Part shown: in pieces, positions 1 through 11,082 of the stretch
How positions within the stretch are numbered: the first letter of the stretch is position 1
Layout of the letters: the number at the start of each line of letters is the position of its first letter
Origin: Malaya genurostris
Lineage: Eukaryota; Arthropoda; Insecta; Diptera; Culicidae
DNA: 64,000 nucleotides
NCBI RefSeq assembly: GCF_030247185.1
Contig: NC_080570.1
Location: forward strand, 125,666,650 to 125,730,649
Direction of reading: 5' to 3'
Notes under the pieces: model-generated
Databases searched by the model: none
Seen by the model: the letters and a program-made list of their open reading frames with translations, nothing else
Told to the model about the DNA's origin: nothing
Position numbers and translations under genes: made by a program

Positions 1-163
1 CGATGCATAATGTAAACATAAAGCTTTTTTTATGTCGACGCGGTTGATGCAAATGGTGCAGAATTGTCCGATGACGGGACGATTGAAGCGCTACGATCGG
101 CCCTATATCGTGCTCAATCGGTCCGATAATCGGACCGATGATCGGACTTATGCGGGTCTACAA
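1..163. repeat. Dispersed repeat R1, copy 1 (cut by window edge)
   Basis: This segment aligns almost base for base with 19069-19230. Both copies start at the same point (CGATRCATAATGTAAACATA) and end after several CCGATNATCGG-type near-palindromes. Because this copy starts exactly at base 1, the repeat may extend further left. No coding function is apparent; the short frame inside it is not conserved between copies. Confidence 0.8.
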
Positions 164-477
164 ATTTCACTGGGTACTCGCTCTTCTTTCGACGCCATCT
201 TCGATCTAAAAGCTTGTAGTATCACCGAAAATTGATTCTACAAACAGACTAATATACAGGGTCCGCCATGCAACTTTTTTTAAACATGCAATAAATCACA
301 ATTTTTTTCATATTAAAGTACAATCCTTCCGGTTAATTGTGGAATATAATCTCGTTCAAATGGCTGCCTCGGCTGGCCTTGCAGTACGCCATACGGCCGG
401 TCCAGTTTTTTTAGTACATTTTCGATTGTATGCAGCTTTATTTCAGCTATGGCTGCACGAATGTTGTCCTTCAAGGC

Positions 478-1047
478 TTAAAATGTCTCTGGCTTGTCCA
501 CATAACACTTATCTTTGACAGCCCCCCAAAAATAATAGTCTAACGGTATCAAATCACAGCTCCGAGGCGGCCAAACGACATCCGAATTTCGACTGATAAT
601 TCGATCTTCGAAGACTGTGCGCAGAAGATCGATCGTAGCGTTGGCTGTGTGGCACGGAGCGCCTTCTTGTTGGAACCAAATGGTGTCCAAGTCTTTCTCT
701 TCAAGTAACGGGAAGAACCAATCGCTAATCATGGCGCGGTAGCGCTCGCCATTGACCGTGGCGGCGGCTTTTACCTCATTTTCGAAGAAAAATGGCCCAA
801 TGATGCCGCCAGACCATAATCCGCACCAAACCGTCACTCTCTGAGCATGCATCGGCTTCTCCATTATAACGTGCGGGTTTTCCGTCCCCTAGATGCGACA
901 ATTTTGCTTATTAACATACCCGCTGAGATGAAAATGTGCCTCATCCGAGAAGATGATTTTTTGGCAAAAATCGGCGTCTTCTTCAAGCTGATTTTCAAAG
1001 TAAAACTGCACTATTTTCACGCGTTCCTCAAGCGTATCAACAACCAT
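478..1047 (-). pseudogene. mariner transposase remnant
   Basis: Read on the minus strand from ATG at 1047-1045, the frame has a typical transposase N terminus (MVVDTLEERVKIVQFYFENQ), then jumps directly into the catalytic core (FSDEAHF, first catalytic Asp). The helix-turn-helix region that normally lies between is missing. A TAG interrupts the frame before the run that starts at 864. The second catalytic position reads QQEGAPCHTA, Glu where the copy at 60 kb has Asp, and the third is in PPRSCDLIPLDYYFWG. There are 41 residues between the second and third acids, the DD41D spacing. Lost DNA-binding region, nonsense codon and changed catalytic residue mean it cannot be active. The frame ends with TAA at 480-478. 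Confidence 0.85.
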
Positions 1048-1352
1048 TTTCGTTCAGCGGAAGGATAAAATTAAGTTTCTGTCATCAGTCGGTGTTGAAC
1101 AATCGTTCGCACCGCACGCGTATAGCTCTTGGCTCCTGGAATTTTTTTCTGGCTACCTAGAGTTTCATTGATTCAAGGCTTCAGTCTTTTTCAAGACTAC
1201 CTGAATCACTAACTAAGTGATACAAAGAGTGATATTAGAGTAACTAAGTGATACAAAGAGTGACTAAGAAATTAATCAGCCTTTTTTAAGGCTAGCTAGG
1301 AGTCTAATCGAAGACTAATTTAGCCTAGTTAATTTAATTTAAAATTTCAAAA

Positions 1353-2735
1353 ATGCCTGCGTCCAACCGGAAAGGCAACAAGCCTAAGGCTAAAAATAAT
1401 TCAATACGGAATAAATCACAATCCGTTATTCAACATTTTTCTAATAACATTCACGATATTATAGAATCTGAATGTAAAAATAAAAGACAACGGACGGATT
1501 TCCCTTCCGCTGATCCTATGCCGTCTAACAATATTTACGAGATTCTTCCTGAATCCGATTGTAGCGACATGGAAGAAAATTCTTCAAAAATTCCCAAAAT
1601 GGACGCTTGTCGTTCTGGGAAGAAACATCAATCTATGCCACCAGTGACGGTGATGATTTCCGACTTCAAAGCATTCCGTACTGAGCTTTCTACTTTTCTC
1701 CCGAAAGTAAAAGTCTCATTTCAAATCGGACGAAGAGGAGAATGTCGAGTCTTGGTGGATGGATTGGAAGATTACGAACGTCTTATTAGATATTTGACCG
1801 AGAAACTTCATAAATTTTATTCATATGATATAAAATCAGACAGACCCTTCAAGGCTGTCTTGAAAGGATTATCAAATGATCAAAGTATTGATGAAATTAA
1901 AAATGAACTAAAAGAATTGCTTGGTTTTGCCCCTTCCCAAGTAATACTTATGAAAAAAAGAGCGAATGGTACTTCTAAACCACGCTCTGGAATTTCCCAT
2001 GAACTTTACCTAATACACTTCAATCGAAGTGATGTAAACAATTTGAAAACTTTAGAAAAAGTACGTTTCATTTCCCACATTAAAATTAATTGGGAACATT
2101 ATAAACGGCATAATCGTATTGCAAACTTAACGCAATGTCGTCGTTGCCAAGGCTTCGGTCATGGAACCAAAAATTGTCATATGGATATACGGTGTTTGAA
2201 TTGTGGTAAATCGCATTCGAAAGACGTTTGTCCAGTGAATGAAACCACTGATAAATTTTCATGTTCAAATTGCAATGGAAATCATAAATCCAATTATTTG
2301 AAATGTCCTGTCAGGGAAAAAATTTTAAACGCTCGTTCGCTTAGACAACAAGTCAAATCAACGACCTTAAATTTACAGAACATACCTGAAAATCAAAAGG
2401 CCGTTACAAATGCCACGCCTAATTCTTCTAAGGCACCTATTTCTTCGAATTTAAAACAAAAAACAGGTACGCCTGCCAATTCGTCTTCTAACGAAAACAA
2501 TTTATTGACAGGTAGATCGACCTCGTCATCATCTTCTTCTAATGTCAGTTATGCTGGTATATTAGGTAGAAAACTACCACCTATTTCTTCTAATGTAAAT
2601 AATTCTAACGAAAACAATTTATTAATAGGTAGACCGGCCAAATCACCTTCTTCTAATGGCAGTCTACCTACCAATATTCCTTCAATGCCATTCGCTTCTT
2701 TAAAATTTAAAAGTCGATTTAGGCGATATAACTGA
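1353..2735 (+). CDS. Retrotransposon ORF1 (gag-like nucleic-acid chaperone)
   Basis: This 460-residue open frame encodes the RNA-binding ORF1 protein of the surrounding LINE. Three cysteine-rich knuckles lie around residues 263-323: CRRCQGFGHGTKNC, CLNCGKSHSKDVC and CSNCNGNHKSNYLKC. The N-terminal 60 residues are basic and Asn/Lys rich, and the C-terminal quarter is low complexity (Ser, Asn). The frame is intact from ATG to TGA, unlike ORF2 next to it. In the family it packages element RNA and helps target-primed reverse transcription. It is a transposon gene, not a host gene. Confidence 0.85.
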   Translation: MPASNRKGNKPKAKNNSIRNKSQSVIQHFSNNIHDIIESECKNKRQRTDFPSADPMPSNNIYEILPESDCSDMEENSSKIPKMDACRSGKKHQSMPPVTVMISDFKAFRTELSTFLPKVKVSFQIGRRGECRVLVDGLEDYERLIRYLTEKLHKFYSYDIKSDRPFKAVLKGLSNDQSIDEIKNELKELLGFAPSQVILMKKRANGTSKPRSGISHELYLIHFNRSDVNNLKTLEKVRFISHIKINWEHYKRHNRIANLTQCRRCQGFGHGTKNCHMDIRCLNCGKSHSKDVCPVNETTDKFSCSNCNGNHKSNYLKCPVREKILNARSLRQQVKSTTLNLQNIPENQKAVTNATPNSSKAPISSNLKQKTGTPANSSSNENNLLTGRSTSSSSSSNVSYAGILGRKLPPISSNVNNSNENNLLIGRPAKSPSSNGSLPTNIPSMPFASLKFKSRFRRYN

Positions 2736-2869
2736 AAATAAAATGATCTACCTACAAGATCAACTTTTTCAAATGATCATCCAAATGAATTCGACTTCAT
2801 CACTTTTTGAAGCATTTCAAATCGGATGGCAATTCGCAAATAATATTATAATGAATTGAAAATTTACCA

Positions 2870-5489
2870 GTGATGTTAAATAAATATTTGAATATTTTAA
2901 ATTGGAATGCTCGATCTTTGAAATCGAGTGAAGATGAATTTTATAATTTTCTCGAAGTTCACAAAATCCATATTGCCATTGTGACAGAAACTTTTCTTAA
3001 ACCAAATGTCAAATTGAAAAGTAATCCACATTATGTGGTTCATCGATTTGACAGGTTTACTGGAATGGGTGGTGGAGTTGCCATTTTTGTCCAACGGCAA
3101 ATTAAACATCGAATTTTACCTTCTTTCAATACTAAAGTTATTGAAAGCTTGGGAATCGAAGTTGAAACCATTCATGGAATTTATTTCATCGCTGGAGCAT
3201 ATTTGCCATTCCAATGCACCGGCGAACAATTAAATTTCTTTAAAGGCGATTTGCAAAAATTTACAAGATATCGATCGAAATTTTTCGTAATAGGGGATTT
3301 AAATGCTAAGCATGTCCAGTGGAATTGTAGGCAAAATAACAGTAATGGTAAAATACTTCATAATCAACTCTCAGCTGGTTACTTCACAGTTCTTCATCCC
3401 AGTAATCCGACTTGTTTCTCTTCAGTAAAAACCCGTCTACAATTGATCTGGTTCTAACAGATCAAAGTCACATTTGTAGTGAACCGATTACACATGCTGA
3501 CTTTGACTCAGATCATCTTCCAGTAACATTCAGACTATTTCAACTATCATAGAGCTAATTGGTTGGATTACAGATCTCACATTGAAAATCATGTGGATCA
3601 TGAAACTATTTTAGAAAATTCTGCGGACATCGACACAGCAATTGATAATTTGAATTATTACATTATCTAAGCTAGAAATCTTTCAGTTCCCAAAGCTCAA
3701 ACTAAATTGAATTCTCCTATCATCGATGACAATCTTCAACTGCTCATTCGGTTGAAGAATGTTCGTCGACGACAATATCAACGTTCTCGTGATCCTGCTA
3801 TGAAAAACATAATTAAGGATTTACAAAAAGAAATTAAACATAGATTTACTCTTTTGCGAAATGAAAATTTCGCTAAAGAAGTTGAACAAATTAAACCATA
3901 TTCTAAACCTTTCTGGAAACTTTCTAAGGTTCTTAAGAAACCTCAGAAACCAATTCCTGCTCTCAGGGAAGGAAATCAAATACTTCTTACAAATGGCGAA
4001 AAAGCTCAAAAACTTGCTCAGCAGTTCGAGAGTGTCCACAATTTTAATTTGAACGTTATGAGTCCTATTGAAAATGAAGTCTCACTGAAATATGATCATA
4101 TTTCAACCCAAGTGTTATCACACGATGACATTATTGAGACGAATTTTGATGAAATTAAATCAATTATTAGGAAACTCAAAAACATGAAGGCTCCTGGTAA
4201 TGATGGAATTTTTAATATTCTTATTTAAAATCTTCCCGATGTTGCCTTGAGACTCCTGGTTAAAATTTTCAACAAGTGTTTTTCATTAGCTTACTTCCCA
4301 AAAAGATGGAAAAACGCTAAAGTAATTCCTATCCTGAAACCTGATAAAAACCCAGCAGAAACATCAAGTTATCGCCCAATTAGCTTACTTTCTTCTATCA
4401 GTAAACTTTTTGAAAAAATTATCTTGTTGAAAATGATGACTCATATAAATGAGAATTCAATTTTTTTACCAGAGCAGTTTGGATTTCGTCATGAACATTC
4501 AACTACTCATCAACTTGTCAGAGTAACGAACATGATAAAATCAAATAAATCTTCTGGGTTATCCACTGGAGTTGCTCTTCTAGACATAGAAAAAGCATTC
4601 GACAGTGTTTGGCACAAAGGTTTAATAGCAAAAATGTCTGATTTCCAGTTTCCTATTTATTTGATCAAAATAATTCAAAATTATTTAACTGATCGTACTC
4701 TTCAGGTTAGCTATCAGAATTGTAAATCTGAATCTTGAACCCGCACGAGCCGGTGTTCCGCAGGGTTCGAGCGTAGCTCCAATCTTGTATAATATTTTCA
4801 CTTCTGATCTTCCAAATCTACCCGTTGGTTGTCAGAAATCGCTATTCTGTGACGACACAAGTCTGTTAGCCACAGGTAGAAATCTAAGAGTGATCTGCAG
4901 TCGCCTACAAAGAAGTTTAAATATTTTCAGTGATTATCTGTCAAAATGGAAAATTAAACCAAATGCAGCAAAAACGCAATTAATTATCTTTCCTCATAAG
5001 CCAAGAGCTTCTTTTCTTAAACCAAACAATAATCACATTCTAAAATTGAATGGCTTGAAATTGACATGGTCTGATCAAGCTAAATACTTAGGTTTAACGT
5101 ATGACAAAAAACTCACTTTCAAGGATCACATTGAAGGAAGCCCGGCAAAGTGTAATAAATATATAAAATGTTTATATCCTCTTATAAACAGAAATTCTAA
5201 GCTCTGTCTAAAAAACAAATTGTTAATTTATAAACAAATTTTCAGACCAGCCTTGCTTTATGCAGTACCAATTTGGTCAAGCTGTTGTTCCACCAGGAAG
5301 AAAACGCTTCAAAGGATTCAGAATAAAATTCTGAAAATGATTTTGAAGCGTCCTCCCTGGTTTAGCACAAATGAGTTACACAGACTCACAAATATAGAAC
5401 CATTAGATGTAATGTCACATAATATTATAAGCAAATTCCGACAAAAATCGATGCAATCTTCAATTGAATCGATTCGCTCTCTGTATTAG
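2870..5489 (+). pseudogene. Retrotransposon ORF2 (endonuclease-reverse transcriptase), broken
   Basis: The frame starts with an APE-type endonuclease (LNILNWNARSLKS; GDLNAKHVQWNC near residue 145) and continues into a reverse transcriptase: YRPISLLSSISKLFEK, then LLDIEKAFDSVWH (4577 onward), VPQGSSVAPILYNIF (about 4750) and the catalytic box in FCDDTSLLATG (about 4840). Lesions visible: a frameshift near 3430, a TAG near 3550, an in-frame TAA at 4226-4228 and a frameshift near 4730. The catalytic box has Cys where Ala or Val is common. No RNase H follows. It is inactive. Confidence 0.85.
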
Positions 5490-5816
5490 TTAGTAAGTTA
5501 GTATATAAGTTCCTTTTCCCCATTACACAATACAAGTAGGTTTAGAATTTTCCCTACACAAAAATCTCAGAATTGCGGAAGCAAATAATGTCCTCATGGT
5601 AATAACCAAATCATATATATAATAGGGCTGAAAAGTCACCACTTGTGGCTGAACACCCAATTTGAATCTTAATAATATTCCACTCATATACTCATATTCC
5701 AATAAACAATAATTAAAAAAAAAAAAAAAAAGTTTCTGTCAACTCAGAAGTGACATTAAGGTTACCAATGTCGAAATAACTGCTAGTTAAAAAAAAGTTA
5801 GATGGCGGACCCTGTA

Positions 5817-7340
5817 CAAACAGACAGAATATATCTGCCAGTCTGCGGAATATTTCACGCGTTGATGAAGTGTTTCCAGAGATATACGTATTTAGGGGTG
5901 TCCCGATTTTATCATGAACAAGCCTCACCGAACTCGTGGAAGCCATTTCGAAATCCAAGAAAGCGACTTTTATGCTATTAAAATTCTTTTAAAACTCTTA
6001 CAAAACCTCCTTGATGCATAAAATAATTCAAGAATCAACTATAGAAGCTTCTGGAATCATGTGAACGAATAGAGGAACGAATCAGTACTACCCAATCAGG
6101 TGCCGTAGAATCATCGACTATACCTGGTATTTACAACTTATACCAACGGAATTTCAGTAGCGCATTCTTCGACGAAACCTTATCGTACGATGTTTCTTGC
6201 CGTTCTCCGATTGGCTCTCACCCCACCTTAACAGCATTTCTGAATATTAAAAAAAACATTTATTTTCCCAGTGTTCAAGAAAGGAAATAAAGTGAAAGCA
6301 TCTAATAATCAGCGGGTCAATGGTTCAGACGCTTGTCTACAAACCAGTAGTCTAATGTTCGAATCCCGAGTTGGAAGGATTCTTAGTGTCAGTTGGGTCA
6401 TAGCACTGGTCATGCAATAGCTTTGTATACTTACAAGTCGGCTGCAAAGTCGTTTGAAACAGAACGTCAAGTTCTACTTCGGAATGTAGTACCCTGACTT
6501 TACCTTTTATCGAATTATCTCGGGACAACCACACTGTGCGTCGTGACTAAGTTAAAATCGAAGACTTGACCAAAATGCCTTTCGCCGTCAACTCTGCAGT
6601 CCCTCAAGTTAATCATTTAGGACCATTCTCATTTTTATTCCACCTCAACGATCAAAACTTTTTTTTTTATTGAAATGACGCAAACTACGTTTCGTGAATA
6701 ATTTTCAGAATTGCAACGGTGCATTTATACAAAAGATTGATTTATTGGTGACAAATATTTTCTATCACACAATTAAATAACGCGGAACAAATGAGAGTAA
6801 AAAATATAGCAACATACAGAATTTTTATGTCGATTATTTCATTTCGGATTTGTATATTTCAATGAAAGATACTATCGAAATGCAGTACGGGCCTCATTTC
6901 TGGCATTCAGAAGGGCCTAACTAGGAAATTCTCTACCGATATTAAACACGGTTTGGAGCATTTTTCTCGAACGCGAAGCCGGCTTTATTCGCACTCGTTT
7001 GGTGCAAATTTTACACTGCGAAAAGTTATTATTCTAGATTTGCACTAAATTGATGATTTTGATCTCCGATTTGCAAAGAAGCAAGCTTGGTATCCTTTTA
7101 GATAACATTTGGAGCTAATAGAAGGGGTTATTTTGCATAATATTGATCATCGTTGTCCACTTTTCGTTGTATTCTTCTCCAACCAGCAGCAGGATGACCC
7201 AATCAATCTTATTGTTTCTGCGTATGTCCTGCAATTGATTCAATGCTGAACTGAAATCTTGATACTGGAACTGAGCTCTGGACCTGAACCAACCGGAACG
7301 ATGCACTTGTTTTACTTTCTGCTCAGTCTACTGCGCAGGT
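5817..7340. other. Intergenic, no gene seen
   Basis: A-T rich single-copy-looking DNA to the right of the mariner. Frames are short, without splice-supported continuity or recognisable domains. Nothing supportable was found. Confidence 0.5.
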
Positions 7341-9720
7341 TACAATTAACGAAATATATCAAGTGTTAACTTTTCATACCTACCCAGGTACGAGAAAGAC
7401 TAATATTTCAGAAATCTTTAATTTCGAATTATTTGTGACTATGTCATACAACTGAAAATGTTATCATAAATTGATGTTCACATTTCCGAAGGCATGTAGT
7501 AAAAATCATGTTGATACTTTAGATACAAGAGATATTCACGATAAAAAACTTATCACTCTCGCAGAGGGTAAATTTTGACAAGGCGCCCCATAGTAAAGTA
7601 AGTCATATTCACGACAAAACAACGCTATAACATAAAATCTTGACGTTTCATGTATTTCAAAGACATTTGAAATAAAAAAATGTTTTCCATTTCGATTTTA
7701 GAAATCTCAAAACTTTAACCGCACCCTTTACCCATATCCGATTTAGCAAAAAAAATTTCATAGGGTCTTTTTTTGAAACTTAAACTTACTGGCACTCAAA
7801 AACATATTTATACATAAACTACTTTTTTGAACATTACTCATTTTCACTAATACAAACATATTCACAAAACAATTACAAAAAACGTGTTTAGTCCACCTAG
7901 CAGTGAGATGATACCTATTTTTATCAATCCGCATGTGTTTTTTGCATGAATATTCTTCGGTGTTTAAGTTTTCATGACATTATTTTAATGACCCTCGTTT
8001 TAAGCGACAATTTGAGATTTTAATCACTCATTACTCTGTAATGTCGAAACTGCAAATCGGATCGAATTTGAATCTAGAAGTGTGATAATTGATTAAACAT
8101 GCCATGATATGTAAGTTCCACTCTTGAGTTTACGGTAATTTAAGGTACTTCCAGAGCCGGTATTCAGGAACCAGTTCAACTTTGAAGCTTTTCGGGATTG
8201 TCATCTTCTATATCGGTTTGAATTTTAAAAATTCATCATCATGTAATTCGAGAACCGGAAGTCATAATTGGATAAAATAATTAATTTTTGTATATAAGTT
8301 TTTTTAATTAAAATTTTTGTTTCTGAAATTTGATTAGGCTTTTTTTGAGAAAACGATTGAGCTTTGAGAAACGATTTTATACTGAAACCGGAATTCTAAA
8401 AGCGGTATGGCCGAAGTCAGATAAATTCACCTGAGTAGCTGTACAGTTTACATTTGTTTCAAAATATTTGAAAATCAGTTAAGACATCTTTGAGAGATCA
8501 TAGCACGAATTAAATTTTTAGGTGCCTTCTGATCGACAACTGAATACCACTAAAACTGAAAAAAGTTAATTTTTTTATCGACTATCCAAATCTGCTAACC
8601 CGATAAACCTGATTAAATTATGTGGAATAGACATTTTTATACAATCCCCGAAACCGGAAGTTGGATCTGACTGAAAAGCAAGATGTTTTATAGAACTTTG
8701 AAACTTTTCATTTGAATCTTAGATGATTCTTAGATTTCATTTGAATCTTAGATCGGTTCAGCCGTCTACGAGAAGAATGAGTTACACAATTTTGATTTCG
8801 TTTCACATATCATCCTGTAGTTCCGAAACCAGAGGTCGGAACCAAACATAATGCAGGAACTTTGTTTGGGAGCATACGAATTTTCGTATGAATCTGAATT
8901 TGTAGAAAAGAAATTTTCAGAGAAAATTGAGTGAAATTATTTGTCACACACGCATTTGCTGATCTCGACGAACTGATTCGAATGGTATATGGATGTTATG
9001 TTGTTCCAGCATTTATTGCTGTAAGTAGTTTAAAACAAAATAATTAAAAAAAATTCTGCCATCATCTGGTTTATATATGTCATATTCGAACGATTATGTT
9101 GCCAAAAACGAGCCGTGCCAAAATCGGTCCGAGGCTAAATGTCATGAAAAAGAATGCTGTGCACAATCCTTTTGGTTCTTAGAAACAATTGTATGTAACA
9201 GTATAAAAAATCGTGTTTTCCGTTGCTCCCAAGCATTTCTTTGTCATGCAGCGCTCAAAACTCCTACTGCTGGAATAGGGGGAAAAGTCGCTTACAGAAA
9301 AATTTCGATATCTCCGTTAAAAATGGACGGATTTTAACAATCTATGGCTTGTTGGATAGGTATTACCGTGCGGAATCTAAGTCTGAAAACATATTCTGCT
9401 TTCAAGGTCAATTGTGACAGATACTGTCAAAAAACTGAAAATTTTGACATAAAACTTTGTATAACTCAAAAAGTAAACATCCTATCTCAAAACCATTCAA
9501 TAGCGTTTTGGGTGACGGGGAGACCTTTCATTTGCGACTAGTTTGATGAAAATCGGTCCAGCCATCTCTGAGATCTCGACCTCTTAGTTGACAACACACA
9601 TACGGACACACACACATACACACACACAGACATTTGCTCAGTTCGTCGAGCTGAATCGATTGGTATATGTCATTCGGCCCTCCGGGCCTCGGAAAAATTT
9701 TCGAAAGTTTGAGCGAATTC
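7340..9720. repeat. Degenerate dispersed repeat tract
   Basis: The tract contains several degraded units built on motifs such as CCGGAAGTCGGA, CCGAAACCAGAGGTCGGAAC and GATCGGTTCAGCCGTC, ending with an (AC)-rich run (9594-9630) and GTCGAGCTGAATCGATTGG. Related units occur near 8940, 56460-56580 and 40830-43440. A part at 7475-7562 matches 53515-53603, sharing a long AAACTTATCACTCT-ending block, and 7590-7760 resembles 48120-48360. Frames here are not coding. This kind of repeat is common in mosquito intergenic DNA (recollection, not searched). Confidence 0.5.
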
Positions 9721-9896
9721 TATACCTATTTTTTATATATATAAAAATAGGTAAAAAATGGAATAAATTTAGGAATCTGGCTGCACTTTACCGTGCTTTT
9801 GACAGCTTCATTACACTGATCAGCTTTGTCAGATCTACGGAAATCTCCGTAGATTTAAGGATTCGGTGAAATCCGAAAAATGATAATCAACCTTAA

Positions 9897-10566
9897 GGTC
9901 TGAGGACAGAGGATCACGTGATGAGTTTTAAATCGACCACGTGGCTCGCTCAATTCTCTTTGCGCATCGCATTTCTCTTGCACTCTCTCGTATATGAGCA
10001 AACTGTACCGGGTTGCCAGCATACATTTTATTATTTTGATGAGAAGTTTTATCACATTAATCTATCGTATGGGTTGGACATTACATGGATTCCAATGAAC
10101 AATGAAAAAATATTCAACTTTCACAAAGATTGAATGTCTGTGTGTTTGGCAGCCTTGTCGAGCCAATTCTATTTCTCTCTCCTTTTTCAGAATCCTATCA
10201 GGAAACCAAAGCGAGAAAAAAATGGCGGATGCGTTGCAACTGACTTTGTTTCACAGAAAAATACAAGACTTTATTTTTATCGCGATAACATATATGTTTT
10301 TATGTACTAATCGCATCTAAACTAAATTATCTAGACTTTGTCACGGTAGATTTATGATACAAGCCTTCAAAGCCGAGATATTCGATGAACAAGTAGAGGT
10401 ATTTCCGAGCGTTCCAATTTTCAGCAGTTCATTTCACAGAATATTCTCAACTAAATTTCGAAGACATTGTCAGGTTTTTCTATATTCTGCACCGTTTCCA
10501 AGAAAATTTAATTTGAAACGGGAAAATAGCAAAAAACCTACCACTTTACGGTACTGTCCTCAGCCC
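9897..10566. mobile_element. Candidate MITE flanked by TTAA
   Basis: The left end GGTCTGAGGACAG (9897) is the near-complement of the right end CTGTCCTCAGCCC, which ends at 10566. Both sides are flanked by TTAA (9893-9896 and 10567-10570). A TTAA duplication is the mark of piggyBac-type transposition, but the end motif is G-rich rather than the usual CCC start and the inverted repeat is only about 13 bp, so the assignment is tentative. No transposase is encoded; open frames inside (for example 9918-10133) show no domain. Confidence 0.45.
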
Positions 10567-10570
10567 TTAA

Positions 10571-11056
10571 CCGAACGACAGAAAACTGATGCGAAAAATA
10601 ATGAAACGAAAACTGATGCTCACGCCTACTGCGGTTCCACCTCAGCAATGTCCGATTGAAAATTGTCGATAAAGTAGGCATTTATGAAATTTTCTGTTTT
10701 CAAAAGCTGCATGTCAGATCAGACGGTACTCGAAGACTTTGGGAAAATATTGACAAAAGTTGTTCATTTTAAAAAATTAATTGAATCGTTCTTAAACCCA
10801 TTTCATCCAGTAGTCGTCATGCAAGATTTTGAAACGACTGGTACGGATACAATGTCATCGACCGCGTTTGTTTTACCACCATGTTTACTTGTCGACAACT
10901 TCGCACGATTTTTGTGAGAACACTGGATCACGTAATTACTAAACTCTCATTGATTCATGTCTGAACTATTAACATTAAATTAGTCGTTGGATTAGAACAA
11001 AGATCCTTTAAACTTGCCTGAATATCGCCCCCTCATCTCAATCTCATTCTTCCAGT
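10571..11056. other. Region upstream of the zinc-finger exons
   Basis: Non-coding sequence ending in a pyrimidine-rich stretch and AG (11055-11056) that looks like a splice acceptor. It may be an intron of the zinc-finger gene, or a 5' region if translation starts at 11083. No other feature was recognised. Confidence 0.4.
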
Positions 11057-11082
11057 TCTTCCTGCGTCTAAATTACTTGGAG

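Larger units (their letters stand above)
1085..5730 (+). mobile_element. Jockey-like non-LTR retrotransposon, full length but decayed
   Basis: The element begins at TCAGTCGGTGTTGAAC (1085), carries ORF1 with zinc knuckles and an ORF2 with endonuclease and reverse transcriptase, and ends in a run of A's (about 5715-5730). The flanks are a direct repeat, AAGTTTCTGTCA at 1073-1084 and AGTTTCTGTCA at 5731-5741, a typical target-site duplication. Lack of an RNase H domain and the A-rich tail suit the Jockey clade (the mosquito Juan group is a candidate, not verified). ORF1 is open, but ORF2 has at least two frameshifts and two stops. Confidence 0.88.
257..5814 (-). mobile_element. mariner element (DD41D type), internally deleted, split by a LINE
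   Basis: The ends are inverted repeats: CAGGGTCCGCCAT begins at 257 and its complement ATGGCGGACCCTG ends at 5814. Each is followed by a short T-rich stretch and flanked by TA (255-256 and 5815-5816), the usual mariner/Tc1 target duplication. The minus strand carries a defective transposase (478-1047). The element is interrupted by a Jockey-like retrotransposon at 1085-5730 with its own TSD. Without that insert and one TSD copy the mariner is only about 0.9 kb, so it had already lost internal sequence or lost it separately. The host target appears to have been two near-identical 17-19 bp tandem words (TACAAACAGAC...AATATA), one left on each side. Confidence 0.88.

Noticed and set aside
9077..9541. 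Overlapping frames with a cysteine-rich start
   Set aside because: They fall in the degenerate dispersed repeat and show no domain.
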